Shown here: piece by piece, positions 37,559 to 45,862 of the stretch
Layout: each line of letters starts with the position of its first letter
Position numbering within the stretch: the stretch's first letter is position 1
Source: Chryseotalea sanaruensis
GTDB taxonomy: Bacteria > Bacteroidota > Bacteroidia > Cytophagales > Cyclobacteriaceae
Assembly: GCF_003990915.1 (NCBI RefSeq)
Contig: NZ_BHXQ01000007.1
Location: forward strand, 246,968 to 310,967
Reading direction: 5' to 3'
Length of the DNA: 64,000 nt
Notes under the pieces: generated by a model
Databases searched by the model: none
Told to the model about the DNA's origin: nothing
What the model saw: the letters and a program-made list of their open reading frames with translations, nothing else
Position numbers and translations under genes: made by a program

Positions 37559-38512
37559 ATGCGCATTTTAATACCCCTCGCTTTGCTAATCAGTCAGGTA
37601 GTACTGGCTCAAAACAAAAGCTATCAACTAACCAGCAAGGACACCCTTATCACCTATAGTATTTCACAACGCAACTCAGTAACAGGACCCATGCATGAAA
37701 ATCATGCTGCTGAATTAGAGAATTTAGTGGAAACGGTTTTCAAAGCACTGCCCTTTCCTGCACAACCTTATACCCTGTTTCGCAGCAATAGCAGCGAGGC
37801 TATGCAAATTGGCAAGCACAGTTATGATGACATTGAGCACCATACTTTTTTACTTTACAATCTCGATTCAGCATCGCTGTTAAACTTAAAAGCAAGAACA
37901 AGATTTGGAACACTGGCACTCTCTGCACATATGGCCGGGCATCATGGCTTTAATCATTTAATGCCTTGGCTTGATAATAATAGCTCATTAAAAATTCTAC
38001 GTTCAGATTATATGGCAGGCTGGTTACTTGCTAAATTCAATGCCAGCGAAAGTGAATTAACAAAAACACTAGAGGCAATGCTTGCAGGACAAGCACCTCA
38101 AAAAGATTTTCCTTCACTGCAAGAAAGAAGTAAAGCATTAAAGCTTGGCTACACCATGGCAAAGCAAAATCCAGCAAGTCCTTTAAAAAGCCTTGAGAAT
38201 AATCAGGGCTTGGATAAAACCTGGGAACGTCAATGGAGCCGTTGTGTAGAAGTTCCTGCTACGGCAATTGGTTTAGATGCATCAATTGTCGGAAAACTTA
38301 ATCTTGATAATAGAGGACAACTACTACTCGAAAAAGGAGGTAAAAATATTGTTATCGCCAGAGCAATGCCATCAAAAGATACGCGATATGCTTATGTCTT
38401 GTACGACAACACCTTTCATTATTGGCTAATTGGTAAAGATGGAACCCTAAGCACTAGTGACGGAGCGCGGGAATTAGGTAATTTCAATATTGTACCGTTG
38501 CGGGAGAAGTAG
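37559..38512 (+). CDS. Secreted protein resembling a metallopeptidase with lost catalytic Glu
   Basis: A 317-residue secreted protein (signal peptide, cut after LAQ near residue 18). The middle resembles Bacteroidota periplasmic zincin-like proteins, in which a HExGHH segment is followed about 30 residues later by an A-D-x-x-A-G third-ligand block. Here the first is AHMAGHHGFNH (near residue 123; Met replaces the Glu of HExxH) and the second is SDYMAGWLLAKF (near 153). The basic GHH pattern and Asp are kept, so metal binding could remain while peptide hydrolysis is doubtful. The C-terminal third is beta-rich without a name. The parallel is by pattern, not by a search. Confidence 0.6.
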   Translation: MRILIPLALLISQVVLAQNKSYQLTSKDTLITYSISQRNSVTGPMHENHAAELENLVETVFKALPFPAQPYTLFRSNSSEAMQIGKHSYDDIEHHTFLLYNLDSASLLNLKARTRFGTLALSAHMAGHHGFNHLMPWLDNNSSLKILRSDYMAGWLLAKFNASESELTKTLEAMLAGQAPQKDFPSLQERSKALKLGYTMAKQNPASPLKSLENNQGLDKTWERQWSRCVEVPATAIGLDASIVGKLNLDNRGQLLLEKGGKNIVIARAMPSKDTRYAYVLYDNTFHYWLIGKDGTLSTSDGARELGNFNIVPLREK

Positions 38513-38559
38513 TTGCTGGTTATTGGTTGATCGTTGATAGAAAATCGGTTCGACCTCTC

Positions 38560-38640
38560 AGCGTAGTGGCTTCAAGCTGCAGACTACTTGATAGTGCTTC
38601 GAGCATCAAGCTTCGAGCATCGAAGCTCTGGCCTCGAATA
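38560..38640. repeat. Degenerate TCGAGC/AAGC tract
   Basis: A region of short imperfect repeats around GCTTCGAGCATCAAGCTTCG, similar in style to the tracts at 28735 and 55644. Confidence 0.45.
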
Positions 38641-38648
38641 TCCAAGTT

Positions 38649-39299
38649 TTACTTTTTAAAAGTCAAACCATTTTCTTTCAGAGCCTTTCGCATTATTGGC
38701 AGCGCAGAAGGGCCTACTCCGTGTAATTTTAAGATGTCAGCTTCTTTATACTTTGCTAACTGTGTCAGGCTTTTAATACCCTCATTCAGCAATGCTCGTG
38801 TTGCTGGTGCTGATAATTTTTCAACAAAACCCTGTGCTGACTTATTTTTCTTTTCGCATATCGGGCAGGTTGGGCAATCGCTGCTTTTATAAAACTGATG
38901 TCCGTTCTTACAAATTCTTAATTGCGCCTTTCGCTCTTTTTCAGCGGCCTTATCAAAATTCTCCTGCAACCTATACTCAACAATCTTCTTAATCAAAGCA
39001 AGTGGAAGTGGCTTATCAAATGGAAATTGAATAGCACCTTTTGAATATTTATAAGCCTTGAGCTCATTTGTAAAAGCTGAAATACCTGAAGAAGAAGGAT
39101 AGAAACCAATATGGTTTTTATGAACTGCAAAATAAACAAGATTACCCTTTGCATAAAAACAAGGCATACCGTAACTGATACGCTCAGTTGCTTCAGGCGC
39201 AGCCGCCTGAATTGTATTCCGCATTGTCTGCAACAACTTTTGCATTGATACAGGAAACTCTTTCAGGTATTCATCGATCGATACTACTTGCTCCATCAT
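38649..39299 (-). CDS. DUF1801 protein fused to zinc-ribbon-like and helix-hairpin-helix C-terminus
   Basis: A 216-residue fusion. Residues 1-115 form a DUF1801 (YdhG/iron-chaperone-type) domain with ISYGMPCFYAKGNLVYFAVHKNHIGFYPS. Residues 125-155 hold CKNGHQFYKSSDCPTCPIC, a four-Cys pattern like a zinc ribbon. Residues 160-216 carry LSAPATRALLNEGIKSLTQLAKY...ILKLHGVGPSALPIMRKAL, which reads like the helix-hairpin-helix of the RNA polymerase alpha C-terminal domain type. This C-terminal addition suggests nucleic-acid or protein binding. Function is unknown. The first two codons are both ATG. Confidence 0.75.
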   Translation of the reverse strand: MMEQVVSIDEYLKEFPVSMQKLLQTMRNTIQAAAPEATERISYGMPCFYAKGNLVYFAVHKNHIGFYPSSSGISAFTNELKAYKYSKGAIQFPFDKPLPLALIKKIVEYRLQENFDKAAEKERKAQLRICKNGHQFYKSSDCPTCPICEKKNKSAQGFVEKLSAPATRALLNEGIKSLTQLAKYKEADILKLHGVGPSALPIMRKALKENGLTFKK

Positions 39300-39434
39300 A
39301 TACTAACTCTTTATCAAATTGTATACCACTAAAACAAAAATATTATCAGCCTCAGATTTCACAGATAGGCACAGATTAATTTATTTTAATACAATAAATC
39401 TGTAAGCGTTAACTTAATAGGGAGCCTAAATTCT

Positions 39435-39644
39435 TTACACCAATACCTCACACTGATGGCCTAAGGCATTAACTATTTTTGTCACCGATTCAACAGACAC
39501 AGTGCTATTCTCAATTCGTAAAATCCTGTCACAGTCTGCCAAATCAAAATTGATTTTCGCAGCAGGATACATTACATACAAAACATTACCGACCAAAGTA
39601 GATTCCTGTTGATTGTCAATGCTTGTCTTAAATACTTCTACCAT
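39435..39644 (-). CDS. Small Bacteroidota protein (MVEVFKT type)
   Basis: A 70-residue protein, MVEVFKTSIDNQ...AKINFDLADCDRILRIEN, with a single D-x-D-C-D-R-I-L-R motif. I recall short proteins of this pattern in Bacteroidota, without a known role; they resemble the small ferredoxin-like fold of metal-binding proteins. It starts four bases after the stop of the VOC gene upstream, so the two are translationally close. A longer start overlapping that gene is possible. Confidence 0.55.
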   Translation of the reverse strand: MVEVFKTSIDNQQESTLVGNVLYVMYPAAKINFDLADCDRILRIENSTVSVESVTKIVNALGHQCEVLV

Positions 39645-39648
39645 TTTA

Positions 39649-40062
39649 TTAGTCTCCATCAGCATGACAAAAAATTGTCCAATAGTGCCCATATCTATCC
39701 ATAAGTGAAGTTAACCAGGCATTGTCAGAAGTTCTGTTCAGGTCTTGAATGACAACACCTCCAGTTAACAATTTAGTCATCACACTTTTTACTTCTTCAT
39801 GCGTAGCACAGTTTAACATAAAAGTTACAGCATTACCTTTAACTAAAGTGTTTTCATAACTTAAATCGCTTGCCTTTAATGTAAACGACTCTTTGATCAG
39901 CGTGGTCTGCATAATCATTCTATTAAGTGTATCAGGCCATTGATATTCGTCAGGCACATCTTCTACAGTCTGAAATGTAAGCTCACCACCCAAACAAGTC
40001 TGATAAAAGGTCATCGCTTCTCTGCAATTACCATTAAATAATAAATAGGGTGTTAATAGCAC
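39649..40062 (-). CDS. PhnB-like VOC-family protein
   Basis: A 137-residue protein of the vicinal-oxygen-chelate (glyoxalase/bleomycin-resistance) fold, PhnB subgroup. It opens with the PYLLFNGNCREAMTFYQTCLGG motif and ends with WTIFCHADGD. These proteins bind small ligands or metal; the substrate is unknown. Seven bases separate it from the next VOC gene upstream, and it is one of a run of five small genes on the minus strand divergent from a GlxA-type regulator. Confidence 0.85.
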   Translation of the reverse strand: MLLTPYLLFNGNCREAMTFYQTCLGGELTFQTVEDVPDEYQWPDTLNRMIMQTTLIKESFTLKASDLSYENTLVKGNAVTFMLNCATHEEVKSVMTKLLTGGVVIQDLNRTSDNAWLTSLMDRYGHYWTIFCHADGD

Positions 40063-40069
40063 AGAACGA

Positions 40070-40492
40070 TCAAGCTTTTAATAATGTAGCAATATCAAAT
40101 TTCTTCATTTGCATAAAGGCCTGCATAACACGCTGTGAGCGACTGGTATCCGTCATCAATTGCCCCAAAATACTTGGCACTATTTGCCACGACACACCAT
40201 ATTTATCCTTCAACCATCCACACATGCTTTCACTTCCACCCGCTGTTAACTTACTCCAGAAGTAATCAATCTCTTCCTGTGTATCGCATTCAACAACAAA
40301 AGAAACAGCTTCATTAAAAGCAAATTCAACGCTGCCATTGAGCCCCATAAATTTCTGTCCATTCAATTCAAAGTTTACAACCATGGGTGTGTTAACTGAT
40401 ATTCTTGAATTGGAAAAAACTGAACAATAAAATTCTGCTGCTTCAAATGCATTTCCATTAAACCATAAACAAGGGTGTATTGCATTTTTCAT
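40070..40492 (-). CDS. VOC/3-demethylubiquinone-methyltransferase-like (PhnB-domain) protein
   Basis: A 140-residue VOC-fold protein, starting IHPCLWFNGNAFEAAEFYCSVF with a conserved FELNGQKFMGLNGSVEF strand pair and a WQIVPSILGQLM end, as in the PhnB-domain family that is often annotated 3-demethylubiquinone-9 3-methyltransferase without proof. It is the second VOC protein of the cluster, only seven bases from the next gene. No methyltransferase motif is present. Confidence 0.85.
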   Translation of the reverse strand: MKNAIHPCLWFNGNAFEAAEFYCSVFSNSRISVNTPMVVNFELNGQKFMGLNGSVEFAFNEAVSFVVECDTQEEIDYFWSKLTAGGSESMCGWLKDKYGVSWQIVPSILGQLMTDTSRSQRVMQAFMQMKKFDIATLLKA

Positions 40493-40520
40493 TTTTTACA
40501 CAGTTAAAATCTTAAATACA

Positions 40521-40976
40521 TTATTTGCGTTCGCAAATAGATTTTAATTTTGCCAAAGCCCTTGGCCAGCTTTCTTCGAAATACCCCTTAAACTCTTCAT
40601 TGCTATCCAGCTCAATACTAAGTTTCGTACCCTCAGGCACAGCTTTAAAGGTATAATTCTCGTGCGATCCAGCCCAAGCCGTTATCTCTTCTCCTGTTGT
40701 TACTTCTTCATCACCATTTACCAAACCGTAATGCTCAATACTTATGTATTGATTAGGAATGTTTTCCTTTATTCTGGCAACCATCCCTTCACGCTTACCT
40801 TCTGCACTGGTGCCTACAAATAAAATTTTAGCATTCTTTTCCCAAGAGCCTTCAAAACGCGAACTGGGATTAAATTCACTCGTCCACTCACGGTAAGTCT
40901 TGTCAGCAAGCATGTCCGTAAAAACTTTTTCAGGACTAGCTTTAATTTCAATATCGAAGTGTAATTTTTCCATCAT
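40521..40976 (-). CDS. SRPBCC/AHSA1-type protein
   Basis: A 151-residue START/Bet v1-like protein: KLHFDIEIKASPEKVFTDML at the start, an EGSWEKNAKILFVG strand and a final helix (SWPRALAKLKSIC). This fold binds hydrophobic ligands; substrate unknown. Its ATG overlaps the stop of the upstream SRPBCC gene by one base (TAATG), strong evidence for translational coupling. Confidence 0.85.
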   Translation of the reverse strand: MMEKLHFDIEIKASPEKVFTDMLADKTYREWTSEFNPSSRFEGSWEKNAKILFVGTSAEGKREGMVARIKENIPNQYISIEHYGLVNGDEEVTTGEEITAWAGSHENYTFKAVPEGTKLSIELDSNEEFKGYFEESWPRALAKLKSICERK

Positions 40977-41398
40977 TATGATTCCGTATATTTTTTAAAA
41001 TTATCTAGTATCGCTTGCCAGCCGTCTCTTTGCATTTCAATTGGATTGCTTTGTTCGGCATCAAAAGTTTCAACCACTTCTACAGCATTACCTTTTGGTG
41101 TAAACGTAACATCTACCTTTCTTCCGTCAGCCATAGCGTAAGTCAGGCGCTTGTTCGGAACAACATTTTCATATACACCCTCAAAGTCAAAGCCCATACT
41201 ACCATCTTTAGCTTCCATGCGCGAAGTAAACTTACCCCCTAAGCGCAAGTCGTTAGTCGCGCGAGGTGTATGCCAATCATCCGATGCAGCATTCCATTTA
41301 ATAATGTGCTTCGGCTCTGTCCAGCATTCCCATGCTTTTTCTGTGCTTGCATTTACCAAAGCCTTAATCGTGATGCTTACAAATTTGTTTGTTTCCAT
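40976..41398 (-). CDS. SRPBCC/AHSA1-type protein
   Basis: A 140-residue START/Bet v1-like protein beginning METNKFVSITIKALVNASTEKAWECW with the AHSA1 pattern, then GKFTSRMEAKDGSMGFDFEG and an ending helix (QRDGWQAILDNFKKY). The ATG at 41398 is preferred over a non-ATG in-frame start at 41428. It is the first gene of the minus-strand group (SRPBCC, SRPBCC, VOC, VOC, small protein), 215 bases from the divergent GlxA-type regulator. Confidence 0.87.
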   Translation of the reverse strand: METNKFVSITIKALVNASTEKAWECWTEPKHIIKWNAASDDWHTPRATNDLRLGGKFTSRMEAKDGSMGFDFEGVYENVVPNKRLTYAMADGRKVDVTFTPKGNAVEVVETFDAEQSNPIEMQRDGWQAILDNFKKYTES

Positions 41399-41613
41399 AG
41401 TTATTTTTTTAATATAAATACGATGCAATACAATGTCGTTTAGTTAAGTCTTTTTTATGGCCTCACCTCCAATCCTCTCCAGGAGAGAGGATGAATATGG
41501 ACTTAACTAAACTACATTGCTATACAAATATCAGGGGAATACGCGGTTTATCCGCTGTAGAGAAACGACAATAGAAGGGTGTTTTGCGACACTAATTATC
41601 GTAAATTGGCTTC
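41399..41613. other. Divergent intergenic region with a small hairpin
   Basis: The 215-base gap between the SRPBCC and GlxA-type genes carries both promoters. At 41472-41492 it has an inverted repeat, ATCCTCTC / GAGAGGAT with a 5-base loop, resembling dispersed CTCTCTCC mini-hairpins (another at 48226-48244). Confidence 0.5.
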
Positions 41614-42585
41614 ATGAAAACAGTTAGTATACTTGTTCCGGAGTCATCTGTACCACAAGCGATTGCCGATCCACAATACCTGTTCAGCACTGTTAACCAG
41701 TTTTTACTGGCATCAGGTAAGCAAGCATTATTTAATGTGCAACTAGTAGGACAAGCAAAAGAAGTAAAACTAAACGCAGGTTTATTTTCTGTGCATGTCG
41801 ACAAACAGCTCAATGAAGTAGAACAAACTGATCTTGTTTTTATTCCTGCCCTTTTTGGCAACATGCAACAAGCCATTGCACAAAATAAAGCGCTAATACC
41901 GTGGATTAACGACCAGTATAATAAAGGTGCAGAAGTTGCTTCACTTTGTGTAGGCGCATTTTTGCTCGCGTCCACAGGCTTACTTAATGGCAAAAAATGT
42001 TCTACCCATTGGGGCTTTAGTTCCGAATTCAGGCAGTTATTTCCTGAGGTGGAATTAGTAGACGGCAGCATTGTAACAGAGGAGAACCGCATTTACTCCA
42101 GTGGTGGTGCTAACTCCTATTGGAATTTACTTTTACACCTGGTAGAAAAATATACCGATCGCGAAACCGCCATACTGGCCTCCAAATATTTTGCGATCGA
42201 CATCGACAGAAATAGTCAGGCAGCCTTTGCCATGTTTAAAGGACAAAAAGAACATAAAGATGATGTAATTAAAAAAGCGCAGGAGTTTATCGAACAGAAT
42301 ATTCATGAGCGCATTAGTGTAGAGAGCCTGGCCGATCAATATGGTGTAGGCAGACGAACCTTTGAACGCAGGTTTAAAACAGCTACCAACAACTCAGTAC
42401 TTGAATACATACAACGCATTAAAATAGAATCGGCCAAGCGTTGTTTTGAGAGTAGCCGGAAAAATATCAATGAAGTGATGTACGATGTTGGTTATACCGA
42501 CACAAAAGCCTTTCGTACCATCTTTAAAAAGATAACAGGCCTTACACCTTTGGAGTACCGGAATAAGTACAGCAAACAGATTTAA
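41614..42585 (+). CDS. GlxA-type AraC-family regulator (DJ-1/PfpI + AraC)
   Basis: A 323-residue transcriptional regulator. The N-terminal ~180 residues are a DJ-1/PfpI (class I glutamine-amidotransferase-like) domain with the nucleophile-elbow pattern SLCVGAFLLASTG (Cys near 112) and STHWGF; the C-terminal ~100 residues are a two-HTH AraC domain (SVESLADQYGVGRRTFERRF and NINEVMYDVGYTDTKAFRTIF). GlxA-type regulators sense small molecules. It is divergent from the SRPBCC/VOC group, which it may control; no site was proved. It is followed by an AT-rich palindrome (AATTCAAAATTTTGAATT at 42593-42610). Confidence 0.87.
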   Translation: MKTVSILVPESSVPQAIADPQYLFSTVNQFLLASGKQALFNVQLVGQAKEVKLNAGLFSVHVDKQLNEVEQTDLVFIPALFGNMQQAIAQNKALIPWINDQYNKGAEVASLCVGAFLLASTGLLNGKKCSTHWGFSSEFRQLFPEVELVDGSIVTEENRIYSSGGANSYWNLLLHLVEKYTDRETAILASKYFAIDIDRNSQAAFAMFKGQKEHKDDVIKKAQEFIEQNIHERISVESLADQYGVGRRTFERRFKTATNNSVLEYIQRIKIESAKRCFESSRKNINEVMYDVGYTDTKAFRTIFKKITGLTPLEYRNKYSKQI

Positions 42586-42622
42586 ATTTGAAATTCAAAA
42601 TTTTGAATTTTGAATTGTAACA

Positions 42623-42736
42623 GCAGCCTCTCGTGCCTCGAGCCGGGCTATCCGCTGCAATCTTTTTGCCCCACGCTAATGCCCTGCAGCAAAAAGGATT
42701 TACGCTGCTATCCCTGCTGCGAATGCGTGTAAAAAA
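42623..42736 (+). repeat. Dispersed repeat A, copy 1
   Basis: A ~110-bp unit beginning GCAGCCTCTCGTGCC and containing an inverted pair CTTTTTGC / GCAAAAAG within it. Close copies occur at 58529-58641 and 60404-60517. Confidence 0.85.
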
Positions 42737-42785
42737 TAAACACAAGACACATTAAAAAAATGCAATATTTAAAATTGGTTGTTTA

Positions 42786-42855
42786 GCGGGATTAAAATCC
42801 CGCATCATCAATAGTTCGACATGCGCTGCGCTAACATGTCGAACAGCGATGGGTG
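42786..42855. repeat. Dispersed repeat B, copy 1 (two hairpins)
   Basis: Hairpin 1 is the perfect palindrome GCGGGATTAAAATCCCGC (42786-42803). Hairpin 2 has 9-bp arms TTCGACATG / CATGTCGAA (42815-42823, 42835-42843). The second copy is at 60582-60638; in both places repeat B follows repeat A, by about 50 and 65 bases. Confidence 0.85.
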
Positions 42856-42880
42856 CAACACATCTAATACCCTAAAAAAC

Positions 42881-43204
42881 TTATCCTTCAATAATAGCAG
42901 AAGGCGCATTACTCATTACAGAGGCAATTCCATTTTCCATAGAAGAAGTACTTTCATACATTTCACTCGTGCCAATCACCAGACCATTTGCAGCCTTAAG
43001 ATTAAAGTAATGTTTCCCATTAGTGGATTTGTTTCGCTCAAAGTTAGCAACCACCTGCGAATTCTCGCGCACAGATGCTATACCATTCTCGCAACTTGCC
43101 CGAGTGGAGTAGCCCTGACTTGTTAAAATAATTTGGTGATTAGCTGCCTTTAAATTGAACTGAAACTCACCATTAGTGCGTGTTGTGATCTCAAATTTTC
43201 CCAT
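42881..43204 (-). CDS. YegP-like protein with two DUF1508 repeats
   Basis: A 107-residue protein made of two tandem DUF1508 (YegP) units: GEFQFNLKAANHQIILTSQGY...CENGIASVRENS and GKHYFNLKAANGLVIGTSEMY...MENGIASVMSNA. The FxLKAANxxxI/V...NGI pattern is the family mark. The function is unknown; in some bacteria such proteins are stress-induced. It is a stand-alone gene next to repeat B. Confidence 0.9.
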   Translation of the reverse strand: MGKFEITTRTNGEFQFNLKAANHQIILTSQGYSTRASCENGIASVRENSQVVANFERNKSTNGKHYFNLKAANGLVIGTSEMYESTSSMENGIASVMSNAPSAIIEG

Positions 43205-43405
43205 AGTATAAATGTGTTTCTACAATTTACGAAGGATTCCTTTAGGGGAACCGTTAGGGTTTGTCATTCATGCCACTTCATAAAGACATAACAGTACTAC
43301 ATCTTTTAAAAGCTTTAAAAAACGCTGATTAGTCAGTTTTAAATTTTAACACAGTTGAAGTATTCATCAAAAATTAATTTACCCGAAGAATGGTCTTAGT
43401 TTACA

Positions 43406-43867
43406 CTAAAGACTACCCGCAATCCGGATAATTGCCTCCATGCTGATCTTTGCTTTCACTGAATTTGAAATCAGGCAGGCAGCTTCTGCTTTCGTTAATA
43501 CTTTTAGTGCTTTATCACGATCTTCTTCTTTTAAAATGGTGAGCTCAGGTACAAGCGCTACTTCCGTCATTAAATATTTACCCTCAACTTGCTCCAATTT
43601 ACCTTTGGCTACACAGGAGAAAGATTCGAACTCCAGTTTAAAATTTTCTGCAATGGCTAGAAAAGTAGTCATTAAACAACTACTTACTGCTGCTGTAAAT
43701 AAATGTTCGGGCGACCAGATACCCGGCATGCCTTTAGGAAAAGGCGGTGGTGTTGCCACTTCTATTTTACCACCGTCTGTAGCTGTAAAGTGTACGTCTG
43801 GTGATGAAATTACCCCTTTACGTTCTTTTGACCATGTTAAGTCTACTTCAAAAAAATGCGCTTCCAT
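43406..43867 (-). CDS. OsmC-family peroxiredoxin-like protein
   Basis: A 153-residue OsmC/Ohr-like protein; family members reduce organic peroxides with paired cysteines. PEHLFTAAVSSCLMTTFLAIAE carries the first Cys and TKAEAACLISNSVKAKISME the second. Length and spacing match the OsmC family. It stands on the same strand as the adjacent truncated globin but is separated from it by 119 bases. Confidence 0.88.
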   Translation of the reverse strand: MEAHFFEVDLTWSKERKGVISSPDVHFTATDGGKIEVATPPPFPKGMPGIWSPEHLFTAAVSSCLMTTFLAIAENFKLEFESFSCVAKGKLEQVEGKYLMTEVALVPELTILKEEDRDKALKVLTKAEAACLISNSVKAKISMEAIIRIAGSL

Positions 43868-43986
43868 AACCTAAAATTTTGTGCAACAAAGTACTTTTCG
43901 TGTTGCTCATAAAGCTAACTGTAAGCCATCAATATGCAACTGATAGCTATAAGCTTTAGCAATGACATAAATCATCATTTTTGAGG

Positions 43987-44355
43987 TTACTTGAACAAAT
44001 TCATTTTATGCTGAAAAACTGCAGCAATATGCTGGCCTCTGCTCTTTGCTTCGTCTGCTTTTTCTCCCATAAAATGTTCATCTACAGTTTCGCAAAACAA
44101 CAACACCCATCTGTCGAAATGCAAGGTTTGCACCGGCAAGTCTTTGTGCTTGTCAAAAGGGCTTCCCTGATAAGATTGTTCGCCCAACAGCATGGATGCC
44201 CAGAATTTATACATGATAGGCAAATGAGCAGGCCAATCTACATGCCTGAATAAAGGTGCAAGCAGTTCATCTTCCTTTACTTTTGCATAGAAACTATTGA
44301 CCAGCAACTCTATGTCGGCACGCGACTCCAGTATTTTAATTTTAGTATTGGCCAT
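43987..44355 (-). CDS. Group III truncated hemoglobin
   Basis: A 122-residue globin of the truncated group III (P-type) class. It has the short helical pattern with LVNSFYAKVKEDELLAPLFR, PIMYKFWASMLLGEQSY near residues 47-63 and the HFDRWVLLFCETVDEHF helix carrying the candidate proximal His near 79. Such proteins bind NO and oxygen. It lies nine bases after the NosY-type permease and so closes the nitrous-oxide-reductase operon, fitting an NO-scavenging or electron role. Confidence 0.87.
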   Translation of the reverse strand: MANTKIKILESRADIELLVNSFYAKVKEDELLAPLFRHVDWPAHLPIMYKFWASMLLGEQSYQGSPFDKHKDLPVQTLHFDRWVLLFCETVDEHFMGEKADEAKSRGQHIAAVFQHKMNLFK

Positions 44356-44364
44356 TTATTCAAT

Positions 44365-45132
44365 TTAAAGATCCTTGCGCGAAAAAATACGGATTGAAAA
44401 ATAAGTCGGCACAAATATCCAAAGCAACAGTATACCTACCGAAAACACCAGCCCCGCGTAACTTCCAAAAAATGCTCTATAGAAAGCACCTGTATAACCC
44501 ATCAACGCTGACACATCCAGGGTTAACAACATCATAATTCTACCCAGGTCAACAGGGTTTAGTGATACTAAAGCCAATGTCACTTTCTCTAAAGGATAAT
44601 CGCTAAAGGTATAAATAACCCACAGTAGCAGTCCATCATAGATCAGAGAAAAGTAAAACCAGAAAAGTAAGGCAATGCCTATGGCCTTGGCTTTATCTCT
44701 GGTTAACACAGACGACAAAAAAGCCAGTGATACAAAAACGATGGTAAGCAATGTTCCCACCACCAGCAACATCACCGCACTGTCGCTCACACCATAGAAT
44801 AAAATAGGAATACCTGTGCCCAATAAAAAAGCAGACGAGAGCGAGAGTGCCACACCGAGATACTCACTCAGAAAAACAACTTTTCTGTCAATGGGTTGTG
44901 CGAGCATAAGCTCAATAAACTCGTACGAGTTATAAAAGTGAATTGTAGCAAACACAATGCTGATCAGGGGCATCACCATCAATACAATACTCATTAAGCT
45001 CAGGATAACTTTATTCGGATCACTATCCAGCTGAAACATAGCAAAGGTGCTGACGAAAAGAAAAAGTGTATAAAAAAGCAGAAAGCGGGTCTTCAGCAAA
45101 TCGTAGAAAACATATTTAAGTATTCTGCCCAT
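44365..45132 (-). CDS. nosY: NosY-type ABC permease
   Basis: A 255-residue ABC-2 type permease with six hydrophobic segments (about 15-35, 43-65, 92-120, 127-150, 160-185, 222-248) and a family-like start. With NosF and NosD it forms the transporter that helps assemble or supply sulfur for the copper centre of NosZ. Its start lies one base after the NosF stop, and the globin follows by nine bases, so all are one operon. Confidence 0.9.
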   Translation of the reverse strand: MGRILKYVFYDLLKTRFLLFYTLFLFVSTFAMFQLDSDPNKVILSLMSIVLMVMPLISIVFATIHFYNSYEFIELMLAQPIDRKVVFLSEYLGVALSLSSAFLLGTGIPILFYGVSDSAVMLLVVGTLLTIVFVSLAFLSSVLTRDKAKAIGIALLFWFYFSLIYDGLLLWVIYTFSDYPLEKVTLALVSLNPVDLGRIMMLLTLDVSALMGYTGAFYRAFFGSYAGLVFSVGILLLWIFVPTYFSIRIFSRKDL

Positions 45133-45133
45133 A

Positions 45134-45862
45134 TTATTTTGTTACGTTACTTATAAACTGCTGTTGCTCCAACCAACTGGCAATGGCTTTACCCAGGCGT
45201 TTTTCTCTTGTATCTGTTTTCAAACTTTGTATGCTGTCGTTGTATTGCACTTTACCATCCTGTATATAAATCACTTCTCCAGCCAGATCATCCAAATCAC
45301 TCAAAATATGCGAAGTGATCAGCAACACTTTGCCAATACCTCTCTCCGCACAAATTTTCTCTTTCAGTATTTCTACTGATAAGGGATCCAGGCCTGCGGT
45401 AGGTTCATCCAGAATAAGCACTGGTGCCTTAAACATAAAAGCAAGTGCTGCACTCACCTTTTGCCGGGTACCACCCGACAAGGCATGCATGGGTTTGTCG
45501 TACATGCTGTACAATTTAAAATCGCGGATCAAATCATCATCGATGTCTATTGCTTCACCTCTGATATTTTTCATCATGTCAATCAACTGACCGATCTTCA
45601 TATTCTGCGGAAAGTGACCTATCTGTGGCATGTAACCAATTCTGGCCCGGTAGTCACATTCATTAGCAATACTTTTTCCATCAAAAAGGATAGTGCCCGA
45701 AGTAGGTACCACTAAACCTAAAATAGATTTGATCAATGTTGTTTTGCCACTGCCATTCGGACCCAGCAAGGCATAGGATTTACCCAACGAAATATCAAGG
45801 TTCACCTCGTCAAGTGCCCGAAGTTTACCGAATTGTTTTGTAATGTTATTTAGTAAAATCAT
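45134..45862 (-). CDS. nosF: NosF-type ABC ATPase
   Basis: A 242-residue single-cassette ATPase: Walker A GPNGSGKTT (near residue 34), signature ALSGGTRQK, Walker B PVLILDEPTAGLDP. Tail and length fit NosF, which powers the NosDFY transporter of N2O-reductase maturation. The gene overlaps the end of nosD by 17 bases, suggesting translational coupling. Confidence 0.92.
   Translation of the reverse strand: MILLNNITKQFGKLRALDEVNLDISLGKSYALLGPNGSGKTTLIKSILGLVVPTSGTILFDGKSIANECDYRARIGYMPQIGHFPQNMKIGQLIDMMKNIRGEAIDIDDDLIRDFKLYSMYDKPMHALSGGTRQKVSAALAFMFKAPVLILDEPTAGLDPLSVEILKEKICAERGIGKVLLITSHILSDLDDLAGEVIYIQDGKVQYNDSIQSLKTDTREKRLGKAIASWLEQQQFISNVTK

Noticed and set aside
42542..43126. Frames across repeats A and B
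   Set aside because: They run across non-coding repeat units and lack protein-like composition.
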